Shown here one piece after another: positions 1 through 7,617 of a stretch of DNA of 54,800 nt. Source of the DNA: Candidatus Omnitrophota bacterium (GTDB taxonomy: Bacteria > Omnitrophota > Gorgyraeia > Gygaellales > Profunditerraquicolaceae); the NCBI GenBank assembly GCA_011620275.1, contig WOZK01000011.1:1-54800 (forward strand), written 5' to 3'. How positions within the stretch are numbered: position 1 is the first letter of the stretch; every line of letters begins with the position of its first letter. The position numbers were made by a program, and so were the translations under genes. The notes under the pieces are model-generated. The model made no database searches, was not told where the DNA came from, and worked only from the letters and a program-made list of their open reading frames with translations.

Positions 1-64
1 TCCTAATTATTATAACCGATTATGACCGATTACCCACTTAAAACTTTAAAGAACCTACTTTTAT

Positions 65-550
65 ATGTCCCGGCATTATCTTATCGACGGATATAACGTC
101 GTCCGGCACCCGGATTTTACCGGCTCCGGGAACGACGAGCGCAACGCGCTTCTTTCCTGCATCGTCAATCGCAGGCTCTGCGGCAGCATCAACAACCGGG
201 TGGAAGTTTTTTTCGACGGCTACCCGCCTTCTTTCGGTTGGCAGTCACCTTATTCAGCGGTGCACGTAGTGTTTTCCGGCGATCACAGCGCCGACGACGA
301 GATCATCTCTCGGGTGGCTTCCTCTTCGCGCCCGCGTTCGTTCTGCGTGGTCTCTGCCGACGGAAGGATAGTTTCGGCCGCGCGCGCCTGCGGGGCCCAG
401 GTAATGGATCCCGCAGATTTTCTTACCGCCGGTCCTAAGAAGGGCCCGCATAACAACGAAAAAGAAGAGCAGCGTCTGGTTACGCCGGTACAGCGCGAAC
501 GCATCAACGAGGAACTCGGCAGATTATGGCTCAAGAAGAAGGAAGAGTGA
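65..550 (+). CDS. YacP-like NYN-domain ribonuclease
   Basis: A 161-residue protein of the YacP/NYN (PIN-like) family, which is the family of the Bacillus ribosome-associated mRNA endonuclease Rae1. The N-terminal motif YLIDGYNVV (residues 5-13) supplies the first conserved acidic residue. A second acidic patch, SADDEIISRV, lies near residue 77, and a stretch SADGRIVSAARACGA near residue 97 is the typical final strand and loop. Full length for the family. The ATG is the first codon of the open frame; the 64 bases upstream show no clear ribosome site or promoter. Its stop overlaps the likely GTG start of the next gene, so the two are probably cotranscribed. RNA cleavage is inferred from the family only. 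Confidence 0.8.
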   Translation: MSRHYLIDGYNVVRHPDFTGSGNDERNALLSCIVNRRLCGSINNRVEVFFDGYPPSFGWQSPYSAVHVVFSGDHSADDEIISRVASSSRPRSFCVVSADGRIVSAARACGAQVMDPADFLTAGPKKGPHNNEKEEQRLVTPVQRERINEELGRLWLKKKEE

Positions 551-1320
551 AGGACGGCGGCGACTACATAAAGTTTCTCGGTACGGCAGGGGCCCGTTTC
601 GTGATGATCAGGCAGGTGCGCGCCTCCGGCGGCATCTGGGTCCATTCCGGAGGTAACAACGTTTTGATCGACCCCGGCCCGGGAAGCCTGGTGCGCTGCA
701 CATCGAGCAGGCCGCGACTGAATCCCTCCAAGCTGAACGGCATTATACTTACACACCGGCATCTCGATCATTCCGGAGACATAAATGTTATGATCGAGGC
801 GATGACCGAAGGCGGCTTCCGGAAGAGAGGGGCAGTGTTCTGTCCTCCCGAAGCCGTTTCAACCGATCCCGTAATACTGGAATACCTGCGCGGCGCCCCT
901 GAGCGTATCGAGATGCTCTCTCCGTTGAAATCCTACAATGCCGGAGGATTCACATTCCATACTTCCATGCGCCACCGCCACCCGGCGGAGACTTACGGTA
1001 TTAAATTCTCCGCAGGCGGCAGAAGCGCCGCTTTCCTTGCCGACACCGGTTATTTTAAAGGGCTGGAGGCTTTTTACGGGGGGGTGGACATACTGATTGT
1101 TTCCGTCGTTCTTGCCGAGCCGCGCCCGGGCATAGAACATTTCAGCCTGGCCGATGTGGAGCACGTGCTTAGAGAATGCAGGCCGGGCCGTGCCGTGCTC
1201 ACTCATTTCGGCATGACCATGCTCAAGAGAGACCCCCGCCGCGCCGCCGACGAATTGTCCGACCGCTGCGGCATACCGGTGCTCGCGGCCAAGGACGGCA
1301 TGATGATGAGACTATCCTGA
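547..1320 (+). CDS. MBL-fold metallo-hydrolase
   Basis: A metallo-beta-lactamase-fold hydrolase of about 257 residues. The metal site is visible as THRHLDH (about residues 69-75), with later histidines in MRHRHP, an aspartate in ADTGY and a C-terminal THFGM. This is the pattern of RNase Z/cyclic phosphodiesterase-like MBL enzymes. The substrate cannot be told from sequence. GTG at 547 overlaps the previous stop as GTGA and follows the purine-rich AAGAAGAAGGAAGA, so it is preferred. An ATG at 526 in the same frame would add seven residues lying inside the upstream gene. Confidence 0.78.
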   Translation: MKDGGDYIKFLGTAGARFVMIRQVRASGGIWVHSGGNNVLIDPGPGSLVRCTSSRPRLNPSKLNGIILTHRHLDHSGDINVMIEAMTEGGFRKRGAVFCPPEAVSTDPVILEYLRGAPERIEMLSPLKSYNAGGFTFHTSMRHRHPAETYGIKFSAGGRSAAFLADTGYFKGLEAFYGGVDILIVSVVLAEPRPGIEHFSLADVEHVLRECRPGRAVLTHFGMTMLKRDPRRAADELSDRCGIPVLAAKDGMMMRLS

Positions 1321-1398
1321 ACCGTCATCAAATGGGGCTTTTAGAACCCGGGACCCAACACGCGGAACCGACTTCTTAATTTTTAAATGACAAATGGC

Positions 1399-1427
1399 TT
1401 TACTTTGGTTTTGGGTTGTGCTAAATT
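1399..1427 (+). promoter_or_regulatory. Possible sigma-70 promoter before the CmpX-like gene
   Basis: TTTACT at 1399-1404 and TAAATT at 1422-1427 are separated by 17 bases inside an AT-rich part of the 250-base gap. The match is moderate. It would give a leader of about 140 bases containing the hairpins described next. Confidence 0.3.
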
Positions 1428-1459
1428 ACAAAAAATAGGCCCTTTGCGCATACGGCTTG

Positions 1460-1552
1460 GAGATTTTTGCAAAATCTCCTGTACGCGCTTCGGGATTACT
1501 TCGCGCAGTTAACTCATGCTTGCGCCTTGCAGGCGTTCCATAGAGTTATGCG
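1460..1552 (+). other. Structured leader with two strong hairpins
   Basis: The first hairpin is perfect: GGAGATTTT (1460-1468), loop TGC, AAAATCTCC (1472-1480). The second is an extended stem: GCGCAGTTAACTCATG (from 1503) pairs, with small bulges, with CATAGAGTTATGCGC (ending 1552). It encloses an inner stem CGCC/GGCG (1523-1535). The gene's strong ribosome site starts eight bases later. Neither hairpin has a U-run, so they are not simple terminators. A regulatory or mRNA-stability role is inferred. Confidence 0.5.
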
Positions 1553-1572
1553 CCCATTAAGGAGGAATAAAC

Positions 1573-2253
1573 ATGGATGGATGGAAAGCTTTGTTGTATG
1601 AACCGGCAAAGACGATCATTGTCGAGGTTGGCCATTTGCTCGTGAATTTCTTCATTGTGATCCTGATACTGTTTGTAGGGTGGATAGTCTCGCGGGGCAT
1701 AAAAGCCGCCGTGACGCGCGGGCTGCGCGGAGTAAAGCTGGACACTCTTTCCGATAAAGTGGGTATGGACGGCCTGCTGGCTAAAGGCGGCATCAAGTAT
1801 TCGCTATCGGAACTGATAGGGGTGCTTTGCTATTGGCTGTCAATGCTGGTGACCCTTATGCTGGCGATCAACACAGTCGGACTAACGGTGGCGGTCGACC
1901 TGCTTAACCGGGTCATTTTGTATATTCCCAACGTGATTGCGGCGGTTTTCATATTCGTGGTAGGGATATTCGTGTCTAATCTGTTGAAGAATATGGTCTC
2001 GGCGGCAGCCAATAACGCCGGTCTTTCGGAGGGCCGGCTTTTAAGCCGCATAGTGGAAGTCATCGTGATGATCTTCGTGATAGCCGTGGCCATGGAGCAT
2101 CTCAATATCGGCGCCCGTATCGTCGAGTTGTCAGTCGGTATAATTCTGGCTTCCCTGGGACTTGGATTGGCCATTGCCATCGGGCTGGGATGCAAGGATA
2201 TAATAGGAAAGATCGCCGGCGATTTCATAGAAAAGCTCTGGGCGCGCAAGTAA
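1573..2253 (+). CDS. CmpX/MscS-related membrane protein (conserved TM helix repeats)
   Basis: A 226-residue integral membrane protein with about five hydrophobic segments (near residues 22-42, 83-104, 112-138, 160-178 and 186-208). It matches the 'conserved TM helix' proteins such as CmpX, relatives of small mechanosensitive channels that lack the large cytoplasmic MscS domain. The last helix ends in a glycine/alanine-rich stretch (SLGLGLAIAIGLGCKD) like the pore helix of that family. The ATG is preceded by AAGGAGGAATAAAC, a strong ribosome site. The gene stands alone between a structured leader and the hydrogenase promoter. Channel function is inferred. Confidence 0.72.
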   Translation: MDGWKALLYEPAKTIIVEVGHLLVNFFIVILILFVGWIVSRGIKAAVTRGLRGVKLDTLSDKVGMDGLLAKGGIKYSLSELIGVLCYWLSMLVTLMLAINTVGLTVAVDLLNRVILYIPNVIAAVFIFVVGIFVSNLLKNMVSAAANNAGLSEGRLLSRIVEVIVMIFVIAVAMEHLNIGARIVELSVGIILASLGLGLAIAIGLGCKDIIGKIAGDFIEKLWARK

Positions 2254-2291
2254 AACTCCGCACTCTTCTTCGGCGGCCTGAACGAAAATTG

Positions 2292-2319
2292 TTGACAGCA
2301 CAGCCCGTTGTGATAATAT
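2292..2319 (+). promoter_or_regulatory. Promoter of the hydrogenase operon
   Basis: TTGACA (2292-2297), a 16-base spacer and TAATAT (2314-2319) make a good sigma-70 promoter. Transcription would begin near 2326, leaving an untranslated leader of about 190 bases before the preferred ATG at 2516. Confidence 0.55.
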
Positions 2320-2515
2320 AAAAGTCAACGCGGCAGCGCGCATCTGCGGAGCCGTGCCTCAGTCCTGCCGGATTTTTATCCGTTGCAATAGCCAAATTCT
2401 ACACAACGACGTGTGGCCGGAACAAGCGTTTACGGCGCATCTGTTCAAGGCTATAGGTTTATTCATTTTTTTTGATTCAAGGACCGGGCGCTGCTCTTGG
2501 AAAGGGCCTTTAAAT

Positions 2516-2989
2516 ATGTGTTCAGAACATATCCTGGAACAGCTTAAACCCATCGTAGAGGAGTGGAAGGGTAAGGAAGGCAGCCTGATCATGGTTCTGC
2601 ACGCCGTGCAGAACCATTTTGGGTATGTTCCGAGGGAAGTGTCGCTGCAATTATCCCGCCTGCTGGAGATTCCGCTTGCCCGTATCTACGAGGTCATCAC
2701 CTTCTACAATTATTTCAAACTTGAACCTCCGGGAAAACACAGGATATCCGTCTGCCTGGGGACAGCCTGTTATCTTAAAGGCGCTCCGGTTATACTGGAA
2801 GAGGTAAAGAGTATCCTTTCCGTAAAGGAAGGTGAAACGACCAAGGACGGGCTTTTTCATCTGGACGTCGTCAGGTGCCTGGGGTGCTGCGGTCTGGCGC
2901 CGGTTATGATGGTGGATGATAAGGTTTACGGCAAGGTTTCCAAGGGACAGGTGATGGAGATAGTTTCGAAATACGGTAAAGAAGGATAA
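2516..2989 (+). CDS. hndA: NAD(P)-dependent [FeFe]-hydrogenase, NuoE-like [2Fe-2S] subunit
   Basis: A 157-residue thioredoxin-fold [2Fe-2S] protein of the NuoE/HydC/HndA family, which passes electrons within the NAD(P)-linked hydrogenase complex. The four cluster ligands are visible as CLGTAC (C-x4-C) and CLGCC (C-x3-C), and the N-terminal half has the usual NuoE helical segment with HAVQNHFGYVP. An in-frame GTG at 2354 would add 54 residues that do not resemble NuoE and has no ribosome site, so ATG 2516 is preferred, although its own ribosome site is weak. First gene of a four-gene operon, five bases before the next. Confidence 0.9.
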   Translation: MCSEHILEQLKPIVEEWKGKEGSLIMVLHAVQNHFGYVPREVSLQLSRLLEIPLARIYEVITFYNYFKLEPPGKHRISVCLGTACYLKGAPVILEEVKSILSVKEGETTKDGLFHLDVVRCLGCCGLAPVMMVDDKVYGKVSKGQVMEIVSKYGKEG

Positions 2990-2994
2990 CGACA

Positions 2995-3354
2995 ATGGCG
3001 AAATTGACCCCTAAAGACATAGACTCTAAAATAGCCGCGGGGCTTGATGAGAGCGGAGATTGGATAAAGGTAGGGATGAGCACCTGCGGCATGGCCGCCG
3101 GCGCGGGGGAAGTCTTCAGCACCCTGCAGCAGGAGGCTAAGAAACGCAATCTGGAAGTGCGCATAAAGAAATGCGGATGCCAGGGGATGTGTTACGCAGA
3201 ACCGCTGGTGGAAGTGCATTGCGCCGGCCTGCCGGACGTCGTCTACGGCAGGGTGGACAAGGAGACGGCGATCAAGATACTGGAGAAGCATATCTCCGCC
3301 AAGACGCTGGTAAACGATAATATTTACGAAGTCAGGACGAGAAGGCAGGCCTAA
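2995..3354 (+). CDS. hndB: NADP-reducing hydrogenase subunit HndB-like ferredoxin
   Basis: A 119-residue thioredoxin-like [2Fe-2S] ferredoxin resembling HndB of the Desulfovibrio HndABCD hydrogenase. Ligand cysteines lie in STCGMAAGA and in KKCGCQGMCYAEP. The C-terminal part (VYGRVDKETAIKILEKH) is the usual conserved tail. It sits between the NuoE-like and NuoF-like genes, with its stop abutting the next ATG. In some hydrogenases this domain is fused to the N-terminus of the NuoF-like subunit. Here it is separate, and the N-terminal domain of that subunit has no ligand cysteines, so HndB probably supplies this cluster. Confidence 0.87.
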   Translation: MAKLTPKDIDSKIAAGLDESGDWIKVGMSTCGMAAGAGEVFSTLQQEAKKRNLEVRIKKCGCQGMCYAEPLVEVHCAGLPDVVYGRVDKETAIKILEKHISAKTLVNDNIYEVRTRRQA

Positions 3355-5103
3355 ATGGAGACGGACAGGAAGATAATATTGCTGGCCGATACCGAACAAT
3401 CCCAGCAGGACAAACTGCGGGATTTTTACACTTCTTTTGCCAATCAGATAAAAGATAAGGGGTTGGAGGATGCGGTTTCTTTGGTCAGGGCTTCGGATAT
3501 CGGCATCTACGGCAAGGGCTTCGCGGTCAAGATCCTTCCCCGGGGCATTGTCTATACAGGCGTTAAAGAGAGCGATATAGGAGCGATAATCGACGCCTCC
3601 GTTAAAGGGCAAGGGACGGTGGAAAGGCTGCTTTTTAGCGAGGAGCCTAAGCAGATAAGGATAGTCCTGCGCAACTGCGGTGTGATCGACCCCGAAAGCA
3701 TAGACGAATACATTGCCTGCCGCGGCTACGGGGCGTTGAAAAAGATACTTTCCGGGATGAATCCGGCCGGTGTCATAGAGGAAATGAAGAAAAGCGGTCT
3801 GCGCGGGCGTGGCGGCGCCGGTTATCCGACCTGGATGAAGTGGAAATTCACGCGCGAGTCGCAGGGAGACAGGAAATACGTGATCTGCAACGCCGACGAG
3901 GGCGACCCGGGCGCTTATATGGACAGGAGCGTTCTGGAAGGGGATCCGCATTCGGTCATAGAAGGCTTGATTATCGCCGGTTACGCCATAGGCGCCGGCA
4001 TGGGGTATATGTATATCAGGGCCGAATATCCGCTTGCCGTGGAGAGGGTCAAGAAGGCGATAGGGCAGGCTTATGAATGCGGGCTGTTGGGTAAGAACAT
4101 TCTGGGGACAGATTTTTCTTTTGACATAGATATACGTCTCGGCGCAGGGGCTTTCGTCTGCGGTGAGGAGACCGCGCTCATCGCTTCCATAGAAGGAAAA
4201 CGCGGGACGCCGCGGCCCAGGCCGCCGTATCCCTCGGTGTCCGGGTTATGGTGCAAACCTACCGCCATAAACAATGTCGAGACCCTGGCGAACGTGCCGT
4301 ATATTATCATGGAAGGCGGTGACAAGTTCGCCTTGATAGGCACGGAAAAATCCAAGGGCACCAAGGTTTTCGCCCTCACCGGCAAGGTTAGGAATTCCGG
4401 GCTGGTGGAAGTCCCGATGGGCATCACTTTGCGCGAGATAGTTTTCGATATCGGCGGAGGCATGCTCGGTGACAAACCGATCAAGGCGGTGCAGACCGGA
4501 GGACCTTCCGGAGGGGTCATACCCGTGGACCAACTGGATACCCCGGTGGATTATGAGAACCTGCAGAAACTCGGTTCCATCATGGGTTCCGGTGGAATGA
4601 TCGTCATGGACGAAAGCGACTGCATAGTCGATATCGCCAAGTTTTATCTGGGCTTCTGCGTGGAAGAGTCTTGCGGCAAATGCGCGCCGTGCCGCATAGG
4701 AGGATACCAGATGCTGAATCTGCTCAACGGCATCGCCGAAGGCAGCGGTTCTCTTGAGGACCTCGACAAGCTACGCCGCGTGGCACTGGCTATGCAGAGA
4801 GCGTCTCTGTGCGCCCTGGGCCAGACGGCCGCCAATCCGGTAATGTCCACTTTGAGGTATTTCGAACAGGAATACCGCGAACATATCGTCAACAGGAAAT
4901 GCCGTTCGCACAAATGCCGCAGCCTGATGACGTATTCCATAATACAGGATAAATGCAAACGCTGCCGTGTATGCGTGATTAATTGCCCCGTTAACGCCAT
5001 AGAAGGCGACAGGGAAAAAGGTTTCTTTATAGACGTTTCTAAATGCGTAAAGTGCGGCAAGTGCTTTGAAGTCTGTAAATTCCAGGCTATCGCCAAGGAG
5101 TGA
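3355..5103 (+). CDS. hndC: NAD(P)-dependent [FeFe]-hydrogenase, NuoF-like flavoprotein subunit
   Basis: A 582-residue NuoF/HydB/HndC-type subunit that binds FMN and the nicotinamide nucleotide. Residues 1-105 form a small N-terminal domain with no cysteine. The flavin/NADH core follows, with GRGGAGYPTW and CNADEGDPGAYMDR. The [4Fe-4S] site is ESCGKCAPCRIGG plus a later CALG. A C-terminal bacterial ferredoxin domain carries two [4Fe-4S] sets (CKRCRVCVINCP and CVKCGKCFEVCK). Such C-terminal clusters are known in electron-bifurcating hydrogenases, where ferredoxin is a second redox partner. The bifurcating role here is inferred. Its stop overlaps the start region of hndD. Confidence 0.93.
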   Translation: METDRKIILLADTEQSQQDKLRDFYTSFANQIKDKGLEDAVSLVRASDIGIYGKGFAVKILPRGIVYTGVKESDIGAIIDASVKGQGTVERLLFSEEPKQIRIVLRNCGVIDPESIDEYIACRGYGALKKILSGMNPAGVIEEMKKSGLRGRGGAGYPTWMKWKFTRESQGDRKYVICNADEGDPGAYMDRSVLEGDPHSVIEGLIIAGYAIGAGMGYMYIRAEYPLAVERVKKAIGQAYECGLLGKNILGTDFSFDIDIRLGAGAFVCGEETALIASIEGKRGTPRPRPPYPSVSGLWCKPTAINNVETLANVPYIIMEGGDKFALIGTEKSKGTKVFALTGKVRNSGLVEVPMGITLREIVFDIGGGMLGDKPIKAVQTGGPSGGVIPVDQLDTPVDYENLQKLGSIMGSGGMIVMDESDCIVDIAKFYLGFCVEESCGKCAPCRIGGYQMLNLLNGIAEGSGSLEDLDKLRRVALAMQRASLCALGQTAANPVMSTLRYFEQEYREHIVNRKCRSHKCRSLMTYSIIQDKCKRCRVCVINCPVNAIEGDREKGFFIDVSKCVKCGKCFEVCKFQAIAKE

Positions 5104-5105
5104 AG

Positions 5106-6854
5106 ATGTTGATAAGGGCAAAAATAAACGGCATTGAAGTGCAGGTGGAGAAAGGCACCACCATTCTGGAAGCGGCCGGCACCGTCCAGGTGAAGATCCC
5201 CACGCTCTGCAAACACCCGGACCTCCACGCCTCTGCTGCCTGCGGCATCTGTATCGTCAAGGTTAGGGGTTCGGCGAAGATGCTGCGCGCCTGCTGTACG
5301 CCCCTGGAAGAAGGAATGGACATAATCACGCACGACCCGGAGATCATATCCGTCAGGCGCACCGTCCTGGAGTTGATACTTTCCAAGCATCCCAACGACT
5401 GCCTTAAATGCGGGCGCAACAACGATTGCGAATTGCAGAAACTCGCCGCCGATTTCGGCATCAGGCAGGAATCGTTCAAGAATTTTCTTTCGCCTCTGCC
5501 GCCGGACGATTCGACCGGCACTATCGTGCTGGAGCCGCAGAAATGTATACTCTGCGGCAGGTGCGTTGACGTCTGCCAGAATATGCAGAACGTCTGGGCG
5601 CTTTCTTTCCTGGAGAGAGGGTTCGAAACTCGCATATCGCCGGCAGGGGACATCAAACTTGCGGATTCCCCTTGTGTCAGGTGCGGACAGTGCTCCAATC
5701 ACTGCCCAACCGGAGCTATAGTGGAGAAGGATGACACCAACAGGGTCTGGGCCGCTTTGCAGGACCCTGATAAATACTGCGTAGTGCAGATCGCTCCCGC
5801 CGTAAGGGTGGCGGTAGGCGAAGCCTTCGGCTATCCGGTGGGTACAAATCTCACCAAGAAGCTTTACGCGCTTTTGCGCAGGCTGGGGTTCAAGGCGGTT
5901 TTCGACACAAATTTCGCGGCCGACGTTACCATAATGGAGGAAGGCACCGAGTTCGTGGAACGTCTCACCAAACAAAAAGGCCCGCTGCCTCTTATTACTA
6001 CCTGTTGTCCGTCCTGGGTGGATTTTATGGAGAAATTCCATCCCGATATGATAGAGTATTTCTCTTCCTGCAAATCGCCGCAGGAGATACTGGGCGTGCT
6101 GGCAAAAACCTATTATGCGGAAATGAAAGGTATAGACCCGGCGAAGATATACGTGGTCTCCATAATGCCTTGCACCTCCAAGAAATACGAGATCAAGAGA
6201 TGCGAGGAGATGTTCGCATCCGGATGTCAGGACGTGGATGTTTCGCTTACTACGCGCGAGCTGGCGAGAATGATCAAGCAGGCCGGTATAGATTTCGTCA
6301 ATCTCCCAGATGAGGATCCGGACCATATACTGAGGGATTACTCCGGGGCCGGCGTAATTTTCGGCGCGACCGGAGGAGTTATGGAAGCCGCTTTGCGCAC
6401 CGCGTATTTCGTGCTGAACGGCAAAAACCTCAAGAAGGTAGATTTCGAGGAGTTGCGCGGGCTTAACGGGGTCAAGGAAGCCGAAGTGCAAATCGACGGC
6501 AAAAAGATCCGCGTGGCCATCGCCCACGGTTTGAGCAACGTCGAATACGTGCTGAATAAGGTCAGGGAAGCCAAGAAGAACAACCTGGAGATACCGTATC
6601 ATTTTATAGAGGTAATGGCCTGTGCCGGCGGCTGCGTCGGTGGCGGCGGCCAGCCTTACGGGGTGACCGACGAGTTGAGGAAAAAACGCGCGGGAGGGCT
6701 TTATCAGGACGACAGGGACTGCAGTGTGAGGTTTTCCCACGAGAATCCTTATATAAAGAAACTTTATGCGGAATATCTATGCAAGCCTTTGGGCGAAAAA
6801 TCAGAGCATCTACTGCATACGCATTACAAGGCCAGACCGGTCTATGTAAAATAG
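5106..6854 (+). CDS. hndD: [FeFe]-hydrogenase catalytic subunit, group A (HndD/HydA-like)
   Basis: The catalytic subunit, about 582 residues. The N-terminus is a plant-type [2Fe-2S] domain; next comes a histidine-ligated [4Fe-4S] site (HPNDCLKCGRNNDC). A two-cluster ferredoxin domain follows (CILCGRCVDVC, CVRCGQCSNHCPTGA). The H-cluster domain has the three signatures: TTCCPSW near residue 298, MPCTSKKYE near 354 and MACAGGCVGGGGQP near 503. All H-cluster cysteines are present. L1 has Thr where Ser is common, and L3 has Ala where Pro is common. ATG 5106 follows AAGGAG by five bases; GTG 5100 is an alternative. A terminator follows. Confidence 0.95.
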   Translation: MLIRAKINGIEVQVEKGTTILEAAGTVQVKIPTLCKHPDLHASAACGICIVKVRGSAKMLRACCTPLEEGMDIITHDPEIISVRRTVLELILSKHPNDCLKCGRNNDCELQKLAADFGIRQESFKNFLSPLPPDDSTGTIVLEPQKCILCGRCVDVCQNMQNVWALSFLERGFETRISPAGDIKLADSPCVRCGQCSNHCPTGAIVEKDDTNRVWAALQDPDKYCVVQIAPAVRVAVGEAFGYPVGTNLTKKLYALLRRLGFKAVFDTNFAADVTIMEEGTEFVERLTKQKGPLPLITTCCPSWVDFMEKFHPDMIEYFSSCKSPQEILGVLAKTYYAEMKGIDPAKIYVVSIMPCTSKKYEIKRCEEMFASGCQDVDVSLTTRELARMIKQAGIDFVNLPDEDPDHILRDYSGAGVIFGATGGVMEAALRTAYFVLNGKNLKKVDFEELRGLNGVKEAEVQIDGKKIRVAIAHGLSNVEYVLNKVREAKKNNLEIPYHFIEVMACAGGCVGGGGQPYGVTDELRKKRAGGLYQDDRDCSVRFSHENPYIKKLYAEYLCKPLGEKSEHLLHTHYKARPVYVK

Positions 6855-6936
6855 GCCGTTGTCAAGCGCTGGTCCTGAAGGCGAAGAGGCTGTAAGCTTC
6901 CGATCCTAAGGGAAAAAACTTCCGGCCATGCTTATC

Positions 6937-6977
6937 CCGGTTTTTCTCCGTGGGATACGGGGGAAAAGCGGTTTTTT
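6937..6977 (+). terminator. Intrinsic terminator of the hydrogenase operon
   Basis: A 15-position stem, CCGGTTTTTCTCCGT against ACGGGGGAAAAGCGG, with one mismatch, two G-U pairs and a five-base loop, is followed directly by six T (6972-6977). It lies 83 bases after the hndD stop. Confidence 0.75.
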
Positions 6978-7090
6978 ATGCGCAGTCGCAATTCATCCAT
7001 TTAAGCCAGTCTGTCGTTTATCGGTATTTGAAAATCGGAAGTCAAAAATAGAAATTAGCCCATCTTACCACTGAAGCGTTAGCGGATTCA

Positions 7091-7298
7091 GTGCGCTGTT
7101 CAAGAAACTTACTGAACAGCGCGCGGATTATCTCTCCTCCTCAATCCTCCCCATCGGATGACAGAGAAGATTATCACCCCTCCTTCATCCTCCCCATCGA
7201 GGGGAGGAAATATTGGAGGTGCCCATTCGGGAGGAAAGACAGGTTGAACTCTCTTGGTTACCGTAACCGAGTAATTAAGTATCGTGTCCCTGGAATTC
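7091..7298 (+). repeat. Dispersed modular repeat, copy 1
   Basis: Starts with a GTGCGCTGTTC/GAACAGCGCGC hairpin, then holds a CCTCCCC/GGGGAGG hairpin (about 7189-7208), the shared segment GGTTGAACTCTCTTGGTTACC, and ends with AATTAAGTATCGTGTCCCTGG. The same modules occur at 17.9, 28.5 and 31.2 kb. An upstream motif CGTTTATCGGTATTTGAAAA (from 7015) is shared with the flank of copy 4, so the element may begin earlier. No coding capacity. It fills most of the 490-base gap between hndD and the TM1266-like gene. Confidence 0.8.
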
Positions 7299-7341
7299 TA
7301 AGTAACCGTAGGCGGTGTTATATATTAAGGACGGAGGCCAT

Positions 7342-7596
7342 ATGGAACGCAGACTGGGGTTCGTGGGGATAATCGTGGACGACAGGGAGAAAACCGCTTC
7401 AGCCGTCAATGCCGTGCTAAGCGAACACGGCGGAATAATCGTCGGCAGGATGGGAATACCTTACGCGCGTAAGTCATGCTGCGTGATCACGCTGATCGTG
7501 GACGCTTCTACCGACGAGCTGGGAGCGTTGACCGGAAAACTTGGGGCGCTACAGGGCATATCGGTCAAGTCGGGACTGGGAAAACAATCTAAATAA
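7342..7596 (+). CDS. TM1266-type iron-only hydrogenase system regulator
   Basis: An 84-residue protein of the small NikR-C/ACT-like family named after Thermotoga TM1266, found with [FeFe]-hydrogenase genes. Typical features are the opening RRLGFVGIIVDDR, the middle GGIIVGRMGIPYARK and the ending GKLGALQGISVKSGL. ATG 7342 is preceded by GGAGG at 7333-7337; an in-frame TTG at 7315 is not needed. It lies just before hydE. Its DNA or ligand target is unknown; the hydrogenase operon directly upstream is the obvious candidate. Confidence 0.85.
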   Translation: MERRLGFVGIIVDDREKTASAVNAVLSEHGGIIVGRMGIPYARKSCCVITLIVDASTDELGALTGKLGALQGISVKSGLGKQSK

Positions 7597-7617
7597 ATCG
7601 GAGCGCAGAAGAGCAGG

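Noticed and set aside
2926-3951. A 341-codon minus-strand frame
   Set aside because: It is the complement of hndB and hndC and has no recognisable features or ribosome site.
4644-6740. A 698-codon open frame on the minus strand opposite the hydrogenase genes
   Set aside because: It lies antisense to hndC and hndD, whose iron-sulfur motifs are intact. Its translation shows no domain and has the composition expected from the complement of GC-rich codons.
7091-7372. A 93-codon + strand frame across repeat copy 1
   Set aside because: Its sequence is made of the noncoding repeat modules, and it overlaps the better supported TM1266-like gene.
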